A DNA stretch of 64,000 nucleotides from Thiomicrorhabdus sp965602805. Its GTDB lineage: Bacteria; Pseudomonadota; Gammaproteobacteria; Thiomicrospirales; Thiomicrospiraceae. The stretch spans positions 1-64,000 of the forward strand of contig CBFCZK010000009.1 in the NCBI GenBank assembly GCA_965602805.1. Direction: 5' to 3'. Under the pieces are notes generated by a model, which did no database searches, had not been told where the DNA came from, and saw only the letters and a list, made by a program, of their open reading frames with translations. Of the stretch, positions 34,734 to 43,524 are shown piece by piece (within the stretch, counting starts at the first letter, position 1; the number at the start of each line of letters is the position of its first letter). Both the position numbers and the translations under genes were made by a program.

Positions 34734-35597
34734 TTATTTCGCGGTGACGGTTTTGGCTTTGGGCGGCCGTTTTAACGTTTGACACTGTGGGCAAAAAAAG
34801 CTCGCCCGTTGATTTAACATCAGACGTTCAATAGGGGTTTGGCAGACCACACAAGGTTTTCCAGCCTGGTCATAGATATTTAACTGCTGCACAAAATAGC
34901 CTGGTTTGCCATCCGGTGAAAGAAAGTCTTTTAAAGTTGTACCGCCTTGTTTAATCGCCGCAATGAGCACATTCTTGATATTGTTCACCAAGACCTCACA
35001 CTGCTTTTTCGTCAGTAAACACGCCTGTGTTTGCGGATGAATCTGGCTCATAAATAACGATTCATTAGCGTAGATATTTCCCGCACCCACGACTACCTGA
35101 CTGTTCATTACTAAGCTCTTAATCGCCACTTTGCGATTGCGGATTTTCTCATACAAGTAGTTTCCATTAAACTCCGCCGTTAAAGGTTCGGGCGCAAGTT
35201 TAGCCAAGAGTTTGTGGCTTTCAACCGGGCCTGAGTTTATATCATGCCAGAGTACCGAGCCAAAACGTCTCGGGTCATTCAACCTCAATAGATAACCATT
35301 GCTAAACTCAATATCAATATGGTCATGTTTCTGCACTTCAGTATCGGTTGGTAGTACCCGTAAATTGCCAGACATGCCTAGGTGGATTAACAAACTGCCT
35401 TTACGGGTGTTCAATAAGATGTATTTGCCACGTCGTTGCACCGATAAAACCAGCAGGCCTGGTAGTGTTTTTTGTAAGTGACTTTCAACAGGCCAGCGTA
35501 AACGACCATCGCGAATCACAAAGGCGGTGATGGTTTGTTGGTCGACTTTAGGCTGAATGCCTTTGCGGGTGGTTTCTACTTCGGGTAATTCTGGCAT
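34734..35597 (-). CDS. mutM: Formamidopyrimidine-DNA glycosylase MutM
   Basis: MutM (Fpg) removes 8-oxoguanine and formamidopyrimidines from DNA. The start must be ATG 35597 because the mature enzyme uses the N-terminal Pro of PELPEVETTRKG as nucleophile; the frame is open a further 31 codons upstream without conservation. The 287-residue product has the helix-two-turns-helix GAGNIYANESLF and the C-terminal zinc finger (CVVCQTP ... FFCPQCQ). A degenerate palindrome lies at about 35454 in the gene. In E. coli mutM is linked to rpmBG, radC and coaD, all of which are dispersed within this window. Confidence 0.96.
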   Translation of the reverse strand: MPELPEVETTRKGIQPKVDQQTITAFVIRDGRLRWPVESHLQKTLPGLLVLSVQRRGKYILLNTRKGSLLIHLGMSGNLRVLPTDTEVQKHDHIDIEFSNGYLLRLNDPRRFGSVLWHDINSGPVESHKLLAKLAPEPLTAEFNGNYLYEKIRNRKVAIKSLVMNSQVVVGAGNIYANESLFMSQIHPQTQACLLTKKQCEVLVNNIKNVLIAAIKQGGTTLKDFLSPDGKPGYFVQQLNIYDQAGKPCVVCQTPIERLMLNQRASFFCPQCQTLKRPPKAKTVTAK

Positions 35598-35858
35598 GAT
35601 TGGGCTTTCTCTGTCTGCGCGGTAGTGGATGGTTGCAGGCGGTTTCAATTTGAAACGCACTGTATTCCTTTTAGTCGATATTGTAAACAAAGCTTCAGTA
35701 GCATGTCATAAAACCGTTAAATGTATCTTGGATATTTCGGCATAGAATGTGTTGGTGCATATTTAACGGTGCATAAAGTTGACGATTGGCCGTTAACTTT
35801 AATAACAAGTGCTTTTACAAAATCCTTAGTGACATCATAAGATGAAAAGGAGAGTGAT
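35598..35858. other. Gap upstream of mutM
   Basis: No intact gene is seen. GGTGCATA occurs twice about 15 bp apart (near 35753-35775), followed by a TTGACG hexamer at 35779, which may belong to a promoter for the interrupted small gene downstream. Confidence 0.4.
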
Positions 35859-36095
35859 ATGACAAATAGCAGATATCAAATTGAATTCGATGGCTTAAAT
35901 TACATGCTGTTTAGAGGGGCGTAAGTCTTAGCGGCATTTTACAGTTGTGATGAAGCCTATGCCGCGAAGCGCAATTTTGAAACAAAAAGAAGCATAGAGG
36001 CTTGGGAAAAGTCCCGCCAGCGATGCATGAGGCGAAAAGAGTATTTTATTCTTAATGAACTTGAAGTTTTATTGGCTATTTTTATTAGCAGATAA
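35859..36095 (+). pseudogene. Small gene interrupted by an in-frame TAA
   Basis: AAGGAGAG sits about 7 nt before ATG 35859, an excellent ribosome-binding site. The frame encodes 21 residues (ending MLFRGA), meets TAA at 35922-35924, then stays open in the same frame for 56 codons to TAA at 36093-36095. The second part (SCDEAYAAKRNFETKRSIEAW and onward) is basic and helical in appearance. A single substitution would restore a 78-residue protein. I do not recognise the family. A functional 21-residue peptide is a less likely reading. Confidence 0.5.
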
Positions 36096-36134
36096 AGAAA
36101 TAGACTTAATATTTAATCCTTTTATAATGATTCT

Positions 36135-38864
36135 ATGAATTTTACCCAATATAAAATGTTCGTCTCTAAAATGCTTTTAACAATATTTATCAGTGGTTGC
36201 AGTTTTCTACTTTTTCCAAGCTTAGCACTCTCTGCTAACGCTGCAGAGCCCTCTGTTGCGCGAGATGCAGTTTCGAGTGAGTCCACGTCTGGAGTGCCTA
36301 AATTAAAGCCTATATCGGTTCAGCTTACTTGGCATCATCAATTCCAGTTTGCAGGTTTTTATGCGGCATTACAGCAAGGTTATTACCGTGATGCGGGTTT
36401 GGACGTTACCCTGAATTCCTGGCAGCCCGGAATCTCTGTGTTAGACGAAGTACTTGCTGAGAGAGCGGATTACGCTATAGGGCATAGTTCAATTATTGTC
36501 GACTATGCCAAGGGCGCGCCGATTAAATTAGTCATGGCTTCATTTGAGTTCTCGCCAATGGTCTTGCTTTCACATGAGCCGATTAATGACCTAGAACAGC
36601 TGTCCGGCCAGACGGTAATGCACTCTGGCAACCTGCAGATAAAGGCTTTGATAAATAAGGCGTCAGGTCTGGTTAAACAGCCTATCCAAGAAATTTATAC
36701 CAGTGGAAATTTACAGGATTTTGTCGATAAAAAGGTGGATTTTTATGCCGCATATTTTACCAATGAACCCTATCGCTTAAAGCAGTCTAATACCCCCTTC
36801 TTTACCTTGGACCCAAAATCTTATGGTGTGCAATCTTACGGGGGCCTGATTTTTACCAGCCAGAAAAAGGCAGAGTTATCTCCCGCAGAAATTGAACGAT
36901 TTAGAGCGGCCACGATTGCAGGGTGGGAATATGCAATCCACCATCAAGTTGAAACGGTCGATTTCATATTGCAAAACTTTAAGGTTGAGAAAGCCCGTGA
37001 TGCTCTTTTGGCAGAGGCTGAGGCGACCACAAAGTATGTTAAATCGGGGAGTCGGTCGATTGGTGAGATTCAGGGGGCTAAGTTGCTTGCGACCGCAGCG
37101 GATGCTAAAGACAGTGGTTTGATGAGCGATCTTGATTACTCGAGTTTTTCTGTAGAGGACTTTATCTTCAACTCCTCCCGATCAGACTATTCTACCGAAG
37201 AGCTTATTTATCTGAAAAATAACCCCACACTTACAATCGGTAATGATATCAATTGGCCGCCGTTTGAATTTGTTGATGAGCAAGGACGTTACGCAGGAAT
37301 GGCTGCAGAATACATGGGTTGGGTTGCTAAAGAACTTAATCTGAAGATTACTCCGGTTAAGGATAAGCTTTGGAGTCAGGTGATGTCCGATATTAAAGCG
37401 GGTCATTTAGATATGTTGCCGGCCGCTGTGGCGACCGAGCAGAGGTTAACCTTTCTGAATTTTACAGAGCCCTATTTATCTTTTCCGATGGTCATCGTTG
37501 CTAAGGATAATATCGATTTTGTGGCAGATTTAAACCAATTAAGTGGTAAACGAATTGCCGTCGTTAAGGGCTATGCAACAGAAGATTTGCTGAGAATGAA
37601 ATATCCTCAAGCGAATATCATTCAGGTGGATGGCGTTGAAAATGGACTGCAAAGCGTACTTCAGGAGAAAGCTGACTATTATTTGGAAAACTTGGCTGCG
37701 GTAAACTTTGTGATTAAAAAGCGCGGGATTACGGGTCTTAAAGTCGTGGGTTCAGCCGACGAACGCTTTGAACTCGGTATGGGGGTTCCGAAGAATAATC
37801 CGTTGCTATTGTCTATTCTGCAGAAAACCTTAGATCGCATGCCTGAAGCTGAAAAAAATCGAATCTATAACCATTGGCTACAGTTAGAAGTTGTGACAAA
37901 ATCCTATCGCTGGTTGTATATCATTGCCATTCTACTCTTCGTTCTACTACTGATTGCGACCGTGTGGGTGGTGGCAGTGCATAGTTCCAAAATAATTCTC
38001 CAGTCTTATATTGATACCGTTAATGAACTTAGCTTGGCAACCGTTGTGAATAATGAGGGTATTATCACCTGGGTTAGTCATAAGTTTACTGAATTGAGTG
38101 GTTATGACGAAGAGGAGTTAATTGGCCAGCCAGCCAGTATTACCAAGAGCTCTACAATGCCTGATGAAGAATATCGTGCGCTTTATAAGAGAGTTTTAAT
38201 GGGCGAGACTTGGCAGGGTGAAGTAGAAGGGCGACGAAAAGATGGCTCTGCGTACTATGTGAATTTAACCGCCATTCCTGAATTACGCTTTGGTAAGGTG
38301 CAAAAGGTTACGATTACCCGAGAGGATTTAACGGATCGAAAAAAAGCGGAAGAGCTGAGTATTCGTGATGCGTTAACAGGGCTCTATAATCGTCGCTATT
38401 TTTCAGAAGTATTTGAACGTGAGATTAAACGCGCCAAACGTGAAGGCGTGCCCTTTGTGTTTGCCATCGCAGATATCGATTTCTTTAAGCAATTGAATGA
38501 CACTTATGGGCATCAGCAAGGAGACATCGCCTTGCAAAAGGTCTCTAGTCTGTTGCTGCAGAGTTTAAGGCGCCCTCAAGACCTATTATTTAGGCTCGGT
38601 GGAGAAGAGTTTGGAATGATTCTAAATGAACTTGATTTAGAGCATGTCAGTCAATTTTTGAACAGTCTCAATGTGGCCATTCACGAATTAGGTATTCAAA
38701 ATAGAAAAGGCATTGACGGTGTGCTGACACTCTCTTGTGGTGCACTGTTTATCTCGCCGGATCATCAGTTAAATGGCGATACTATCTTTAAGTTGGCCGA
38801 TGATTTAATGTATCAAGCAAAAGAGGCAGGGCGTAATCAAGTCGTAGTTGAAGCGTTTAAATAA
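36135..38864 (+). CDS. Membrane diguanylate cyclase with two periplasmic binding-protein sensor domains
   Basis: A 909-residue sensor. After an N-terminal signal/anchor (about 12-36) comes an NMT1/THI5-like domain (about 58-300, with LTWHHQFQFAGFYAALQQGYY), then an SBP_bac_3 domain (about 365-585, with LTIGNDINWPPFEFVDEQG), one transmembrane helix (about 592-612), a PAS domain (about 622-740) and a GGDEF domain (about 745-905). GGEEF is intact and RxxD (RPQD) lies five residues before it, so the enzyme should make c-di-GMP and be product-inhibited. The sensor probably binds small amine or amino-acid-like ligands in the periplasm. Confidence 0.92.
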   Translation: MNFTQYKMFVSKMLLTIFISGCSFLLFPSLALSANAAEPSVARDAVSSESTSGVPKLKPISVQLTWHHQFQFAGFYAALQQGYYRDAGLDVTLNSWQPGISVLDEVLAERADYAIGHSSIIVDYAKGAPIKLVMASFEFSPMVLLSHEPINDLEQLSGQTVMHSGNLQIKALINKASGLVKQPIQEIYTSGNLQDFVDKKVDFYAAYFTNEPYRLKQSNTPFFTLDPKSYGVQSYGGLIFTSQKKAELSPAEIERFRAATIAGWEYAIHHQVETVDFILQNFKVEKARDALLAEAEATTKYVKSGSRSIGEIQGAKLLATAADAKDSGLMSDLDYSSFSVEDFIFNSSRSDYSTEELIYLKNNPTLTIGNDINWPPFEFVDEQGRYAGMAAEYMGWVAKELNLKITPVKDKLWSQVMSDIKAGHLDMLPAAVATEQRLTFLNFTEPYLSFPMVIVAKDNIDFVADLNQLSGKRIAVVKGYATEDLLRMKYPQANIIQVDGVENGLQSVLQEKADYYLENLAAVNFVIKKRGITGLKVVGSADERFELGMGVPKNNPLLLSILQKTLDRMPEAEKNRIYNHWLQLEVVTKSYRWLYIIAILLFVLLLIATVWVVAVHSSKIILQSYIDTVNELSLATVVNNEGIITWVSHKFTELSGYDEEELIGQPASITKSSTMPDEEYRALYKRVLMGETWQGEVEGRRKDGSAYYVNLTAIPELRFGKVQKVTITREDLTDRKKAEELSIRDALTGLYNRRYFSEVFEREIKRAKREGVPFVFAIADIDFFKQLNDTYGHQQGDIALQKVSSLLLQSLRRPQDLLFRLGGEEFGMILNELDLEHVSQFLNSLNVAIHELGIQNRKGIDGVLTLSCGALFISPDHQLNGDTIFKLADDLMYQAKEAGRNQVVVEAFK

Positions 38865-38920
38865 GATCTGTATGGTTTTCAAGAGGAGGGTGTAGCAGAG
38901 GTACACTTTTCTATAGGCAT

Positions 38921-38950
38921 AAAAAAACCCAGTCTTGTGAACCGGGTTTT
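38921..38950 (-). terminator. Terminator after rpmG
   Basis: On the minus strand AAAACCC and GGGTTTT arms with an internal GTTC...GAC helper pair end in seven T. Confidence 0.75.
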
Positions 38951-38972
38951 ATCAAATGCATCTGGATAAGAT

Positions 38973-39125
38973 TTACTTGATTTTAGCTTCTTTGAACAAG
39001 ACGTGTTTACGAACCACTGGATCGAACTTCTTGATTTCAAATTTTCCAGCCATGTTCTTCTTATTTTTATCAGTTGTATAAAAATAAGCAGACTCAGTTG
39101 ACTGTAATTTAATTTTATCGCGCAT
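38973..39125 (-). CDS. rpmG: 50S ribosomal protein L33
   Basis: A 50-residue protein beginning MRDKIKLQSTESAYFYTTDK and ending VRKHVLFKEAKIK, the standard bacterial L33. It lacks the CxxC pairs, so it is the zinc-independent form. It is 9 nt downstream of rpmB on the minus strand, the conserved rpmB-rpmG order, and is followed by a terminator. Confidence 0.96.
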   Translation of the reverse strand: MRDKIKLQSTESAYFYTTDKNKKNMAGKFEIKKFDPVVRKHVLFKEAKIK

Positions 39126-39134
39126 TGCAGTCTC

Positions 39135-39371
39135 CTAGACTTTCTCACCACGTGTACGCATCTCAGCGAGCACAGAGTCAATACCATTTTTATCGATAAT
39201 ACGCATACCTGCAGCAGTTACGCGTAATTTAACAAAACGGCTTTCAGCTTCTACCCAAAAACGATGCGAATGCAAGTTTGGTAAGAAACGACGACGTGTT
39301 TTACGGTGTGAGTGGGAAACATTGTTACCGACTACAGGACGTTTTCCTGTTACTTGGCATACTTTAGACAT
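39135..39371 (-). CDS. rpmB: 50S ribosomal protein L28
   Basis: A 78-residue L28 starting MSKVCQVTGKRPVVGNNVSH, with the conserved SHRKTRRRFLPNL and the C-terminal VTAAGMRIIDKNG. ATG 39371 is the start, with AAGGGA upstream; the frame is open further but without homology. It forms an operon with rpmG. radC lies 3 kb further upstream on the same strand, a loosened form of the E. coli radC-rpmB-rpmG arrangement. Confidence 0.96.
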   Translation of the reverse strand: MSKVCQVTGKRPVVGNNVSHSHRKTRRRFLPNLHSHRFWVEAESRFVKLRVTAAGMRIIDKNGIDSVLAEMRTRGEKV

Positions 39372-39623
39372 TTCACAATCCCTTATAAAGTTCTTAAAAC
39401 TTCTGATAGCATTGAAAAAAATCAATAAAATCAAATGTTTCTATATTAAAAATATTCGAATATTTCTATATCTTATGCAGCGGGTTTGCCACTACGGAAA
39501 ATAAGAAGCGGAATTATGCATAAATTCCTCCTTAATAGCAAGCTAAATATTAAGGGTTGTTAAAGTGAAGTTAGTATATGAAGTTGGCTCCGGATGTTGG
39601 TTCGTTTAGTGTGTTGTCTTTTT

Positions 39624-41453
39624 CTATTTTAAAATTGAAAAATCAAACGGTCCAATATAACCCGCTTGTGACTCTTTTAAGGAAGGCTCTACCGCTTTTT
39701 TCTTAAGCGGATGCTGGGTGACAACAGTGATGTAGCCAAAGCCATTGACCTCTTTATGCCAGAAGGGCGATGAATTTTCAGCATCCAGTGGTGCGCTGTA
39801 AATACGTGTTAGGGTTCGCTGATAAATATCGTAAGACCAGACAAAGTTATTTTCATGCAGGTCACTGTCTTCGGCAATGATGAGTGAATTAGAGTCGTCT
39901 AAAAAACTCAGGTTGTCAGGATTGGCGAGTCCATCAATATCACATTGGTTAGCGGCAAAGGTTGAATCTGCTGAATAGCTTTTTGGTGCGCCGGCAATCA
40001 AGCCTTGCATGTTCTGGGCAATGTACTCTGATTGCATACTAGTATCGGATTCGACGTCCAACTGATAGACACCGCCACAGGGGTTAAAAGGCAACTGTAT
40101 ATGATTGCCGCCACCTAGGTCATACAGGTCGTTATCAAAGCCTGCTTCGGCGTGGTTTTCCATGCCCAATGCGATTTCTGACATGCCAATATACAGCTGC
40201 TTGGTTTGTGGGTTGTAGGTAATGCCTTCTTCTTTGCGGAATTCCGTAGTTGCTCCTTTATAGGCGGCCATTCTGCGGGTTTCTAGACGAGAAGCGATGA
40301 CTTCATCTAACGCATCAATCTTTTGATCTTGGTTAATGTCTTTTAACTGTAAACATTCACTGCCGTAGGTGGTGTTGACGGAATGGAATGCACTCGGACA
40401 CTGATTGTTTTCATCCCGCTCTGCGCTTGCAAACAGTTGGCTAAAAGCAGGTTTTTGTTGCACGATTTGACGAATTTGTTGATTAGTAGCGTGACCCAGA
40501 GAAATCCACTTTAAATTTGCAGCGCCCAAGCCTTTATCTGAGGTTTGTTGCCATAAAGCTGCGTATAAAGTGCCTGCGCTTAAGTCTTTCTTTTGGTCGG
40601 CAATGAATAGATATAAACCAGCATTGGTGCCGTCATCGGAGAGATAAACCGTTTTTTGGTCGGGCATTACATAGGCCAGTTCATGTGAAAAACGTCCCAT
40701 ACTAAAGTGTTTTTGATAGCTTGGTGAGCCGTCCGATAGAATTTGCACCTCAGGAATCCAGCCGTAATAGTATGGATTGGATTGAGTGATATCGCCTTGC
40801 CAATATTTGGCTGTTTCAGAATAGTAGTAGCCGCCAATCTCTTGAGTCAGATTTTCCAAATGAGTTTCGACATAGCGGGCATCGGGTTCATACTCTTCAG
40901 AGCTTAAATGGGATTGCCAAGGGGTGGTTTGCCCTGCACAGTGGACATACCCTCCAAAATCGTTCGATTGATCAATGAATTGCAAACTATCTGGTTTGAC
41001 TTTTAAAGCCCCATCCTTGTCTTGCTGTAATTCATTAAGATATAAAGCCCCCACCGCACATTCGTATTGCGACACCATATAAAGCTTAGCGTTTTTTTGT
41101 AAAATCGAAACATGATCTAATCCTGAGCCCATGCCTTCATTGGTGCCATTACAGATGTAAGGTGAACCATCTGCCAGTTTGAGCGGTTGGCCAGTGACAT
41201 CTTTGATTAAACCAAATGTTTCGCCATTATTGCTTTCACCGCTGGCAAATAGTTTTTGATAGCCAATAGCTTGGTCAACGCCATTGATACTCACTTGTGA
41301 GGTCGCTTGGAGTGCCTGCTTGGCCTCAAGCGTGGTGGGCACAGCCACTTCCTTAAATTCTAGGTTTATAGCGGCAGTAGCAGTGGGTTGAGGTTGACTG
41401 CTGCAACTGGCAATCAATAGACTGCTAAGTAATAACGAAAAAATAGGTTTCAT
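39624..41453 (-). CDS. PhoX-like (DUF839) lipoprotein
   Basis: A 609-residue lipoprotein with signal MKPIFSLLLSSLLIASC, lipidated at Cys17. The body has the beta-propeller signatures of the PhoX/DUF839 family: MGRFSHELAYV, KTVYLSDDGTNAGLYLF, FRKEEGITYNPQTKQLYIGMSE and ANPDNLSFLDDSNSLIIAEDS. PhoX enzymes are calcium/iron phosphatases usually exported by Tat; this one has a Sec lipoprotein signal instead and several acidic EF-like segments (DINQDQKIDALDE). Phosphatase activity is inferred. It is 21 bp downstream of the DUF1461 gene, probably one transcript. Confidence 0.82.
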   Translation of the reverse strand: MKPIFSLLLSSLLIASCSSQPQPTATAAINLEFKEVAVPTTLEAKQALQATSQVSINGVDQAIGYQKLFASGESNNGETFGLIKDVTGQPLKLADGSPYICNGTNEGMGSGLDHVSILQKNAKLYMVSQYECAVGALYLNELQQDKDGALKVKPDSLQFIDQSNDFGGYVHCAGQTTPWQSHLSSEEYEPDARYVETHLENLTQEIGGYYYSETAKYWQGDITQSNPYYYGWIPEVQILSDGSPSYQKHFSMGRFSHELAYVMPDQKTVYLSDDGTNAGLYLFIADQKKDLSAGTLYAALWQQTSDKGLGAANLKWISLGHATNQQIRQIVQQKPAFSQLFASAERDENNQCPSAFHSVNTTYGSECLQLKDINQDQKIDALDEVIASRLETRRMAAYKGATTEFRKEEGITYNPQTKQLYIGMSEIALGMENHAEAGFDNDLYDLGGGNHIQLPFNPCGGVYQLDVESDTSMQSEYIAQNMQGLIAGAPKSYSADSTFAANQCDIDGLANPDNLSFLDDSNSLIIAEDSDLHENNFVWSYDIYQRTLTRIYSAPLDAENSSPFWHKEVNGFGYITVVTQHPLKKKAVEPSLKESQAGYIGPFDFSILK

Positions 41454-41474
41454 AAGGTGGGCTTTGTTTTAAAT

Positions 41475-42269
41475 TTAATTGGCCGCTATTTTACGGCTAA
41501 AAAGTTTCAATAAGATGACAAATAACAATAACGCCAAGCCGCCTAAAGATAACCCAATATAAGCAAATAGATCAGGTGCTTTCATCATCGTACTCATCAA
41601 TGAGTCCTGATAGTAAAAAAACCACTGATGGTCTGCGGGAAAAATCCAAATATGCAGTTGGTAAAAGATATTTTTGAAGCCTATTATCGCGATTGGAATT
41701 GTAAAAACAAACAAACCAACCCCGACGTTGATTAAGCTTTTTTTCGGGCTCGGAAACGGCTGGCGTGACATTAATAAATAGCTACTGAGTACACCCCATA
41801 TGAGTAACAGTCCCCAACCGAGTTTTGTTAGGAAATCGATGAGGTTGGCAACGTCGGTTAAATGGATTATTTCTGCGGTATGCAGTAGTGGAATCTGAAC
41901 GGGTTTGCTTGGATGAGGATAGCTTAAGGTTTGTAAGCCTTGGCCTTGTTGATGAATTGCTGCCACTATACCTGCAAAGAGAGCTTTACGGGTTTCGTCA
42001 TCGGTGGTTGCAAAGTGATGGCGAAAGCGATTATGCGGAGCATGCTCTTCAATATTTTCGCTAATACCCGCATAGTCGTACCAGATACTATAACCAAAGT
42101 TGGCATTCGCCAAGATAATCCAGCTTAAATACAGCGATAGAATAAGGGTTAACCAGACCCATGTAAATTGGCGTAAGCCAGCGATAATCTGAGGCAGAGT
42201 TAAACCTACCAGGCCTGGTAGGTTTTTAGAATGGTTGATGTTTTTAGTGTTTTCAGTGTTTTTAGTCAT
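41475..42269 (-). CDS. DUF1461 integral membrane protein
   Basis: A 264-residue membrane protein with about five helices (near 35-55, 145-165, 180-202, 235-258) and the DUF1461 (TIGR01906-type) signatures HTAEIIHLTDV in the extracytoplasmic loop and LHIWIFPADHQWFFYYQDSLM. Function unknown. The N-terminus is odd: a low-complexity Thr/Lys/Asn stretch (TKNTENTKNINHSKN) from AAAACAC-like repeats, then the palindrome read on the minus strand as LPGLVG, before the first helix. No clear ribosome-binding site precedes ATG 42269, so the true start may differ. It lies between radC and the PhoX-like gene. Confidence 0.8.
   Translation of the reverse strand: MTKNTENTKNINHSKNLPGLVGLTLPQIIAGLRQFTWVWLTLILSLYLSWIILANANFGYSIWYDYAGISENIEEHAPHNRFRHHFATTDDETRKALFAGIVAAIHQQGQGLQTLSYPHPSKPVQIPLLHTAEIIHLTDVANLIDFLTKLGWGLLLIWGVLSSYLLMSRQPFPSPKKSLINVGVGLFVFTIPIAIIGFKNIFYQLHIWIFPADHQWFFYYQDSLMSTMMKAPDLFAYIGLSLGGLALLLFVILLKLFSRKIAAN
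42202..42225. repeat. Iterated palindrome copy, 24-bp symmetric, inside the DUF1461 gene
   Basis: The exact core is extended by AAACCT on the left and its complement on the right, the longest perfect example in the window. It encodes NLPGLVG. Confidence 0.9.
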
Positions 42270-42302
42270 AGTTTTAGGTGTTTTTGGTGGTTTTAAGGTG
42301 TT

Positions 42303-42983
42303 TTACGGCATTTGTTGGTGTTGCGCTAAAGAGTACCAACGACCGCCATCACCAATAATCATGTGGTCAAGTACTCTGACCTCTATCAGTTCCAGGGATT
42401 GTTTGATACGTTGTGTAATGTCTATATCGGATTGGCTCGGAGTCGGGTCGCCTGAAGGGTGATTGTGTGCCAAAATCACCGCGGCGCCATGGTGGTCGAG
42501 TACGCTTTTGACCACTTCGCGGATATGAACCTGGGATTGGTTTAAAGTACCTTCAAAGAGTACTTTAAAGGCGATTAACTGGTGTTGTTGATTGAGTAAT
42601 AAGAGTGCAAATTTTTCGCGGTTTTGATGGCCGAGTTCGCCTTCTAAAAAACGTGCGACCAATTCTGGTGAGGTAAAGGCATCACGCATTTTTAAACCGG
42701 ATTCGAAGTGGCGCTTGGATATTTCTAGAACGGCCTGAAACTGGACAAACTTCGCTTGTCCTAAGCCCTTAGCTTGACAAAAATCGGCTTCATTGGCATT
42801 TAAAAGTTGATGCAAGCTACCAAAATGGTCGAGTAAGTTTTGCGCCAGCTCAACCGCGCTTTTACCTTTAACGCCGACTCTTAGTAAAATCGCTAAGAGT
42901 TCAGCATCGGAGAGCTGTTGTGAGTCAAATTTAATGAGTTTTTCTCGTGGTCGATCGTTTTCATGCCAGTCAGAGATCGCCAT
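42303..42983 (-). CDS. radC: RadC/MPN-domain protein
   Basis: A 226-residue RadC family protein. An N-terminal helix-hairpin-helix region (SDAELLAILLRVGVKGKSA; AKGLGQAKFVQFQA) is followed by the JAB1/MPN metalloprotease-like domain with Glu in LFEGTLNQSQVHIREV and the metal motif HNHPSGDPTPSQSDID. The biochemical role is unsettled; DNA repair was once proposed. The divergent gene, often coaBC in gammaproteobacteria, is here a thioesterase. Confidence 0.94.
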   Translation of the reverse strand: MAISDWHENDRPREKLIKFDSQQLSDAELLAILLRVGVKGKSAVELAQNLLDHFGSLHQLLNANEADFCQAKGLGQAKFVQFQAVLEISKRHFESGLKMRDAFTSPELVARFLEGELGHQNREKFALLLLNQQHQLIAFKVLFEGTLNQSQVHIREVVKSVLDHHGAAVILAHNHPSGDPTPSQSDIDITQRIKQSLELIEVRVLDHMIIGDGGRWYSLAQHQQMP

Positions 42984-43115
42984 TTTGTAGTCACCTTTTT
43001 AAGCCTATGGAAAGTCCCTCGGACATTCGCTGGACGTTGCTAGGAAGTAAGTGGAGAAAATCAGTAATTTATCTTAATATAGGTCACATCATAAAAGTGC
43101 TAAGGAAATCGGTCA

Positions 43116-43514
43116 ATGTTTAAGTACGAAATGCGGGTACGCGATTACGAATGTGATTTACAAAAAGTGGTCAATAACAGTGTCTATCAGAACTATTTAG
43201 AACATGCACGTCATGAATTTCTGTTGGCAAACGGAGTTGATTTTGCCGGACTTGCAGAACAAGGCGTTAACTTGATGGTGATTCGAGTTGAGCTGGATTT
43301 TAAAAAACCACTGACCTCGCAAGATGATTTTTATGTCACCGTTGAAGTACAGAAAGAGTCGCGCATCAAATATGCGTTTATACAGCATATCTACCATAAA
43401 GAAGATGACCGACTGATGGTCTCCGGCAAAGCCATTGGTTTAGCGGTTAGCTTGCAAGGCCGGCCGATGGCTTGTCCCGAGTTGGAAGCGTTAGCGGTGA
43501 CTCAAACGACCTGA
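43116..43514 (+). CDS. Hot-dog fold acyl-CoA thioesterase
   Basis: A 132-residue 4HBT/YbgC-like protein. The conserved N-terminal pattern is VRDYECDLQKVVNNSVYQNYLEHAR, where the Asp and Asn-Tyr positions correspond to the active site region of the family; MVIRVELDFKKPL and the terminal strand pattern complete the single hot-dog domain. It probably hydrolyses short acyl-CoA or acyl-ACP thioesters. Not linked to tol-pal genes here. Confidence 0.88.
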   Translation: MFKYEMRVRDYECDLQKVVNNSVYQNYLEHARHEFLLANGVDFAGLAEQGVNLMVIRVELDFKKPLTSQDDFYVTVEVQKESRIKYAFIQHIYHKEDDRLMVSGKAIGLAVSLQGRPMACPELEALAVTQTT

Positions 43515-43524
43515 TTTTGCGAGG

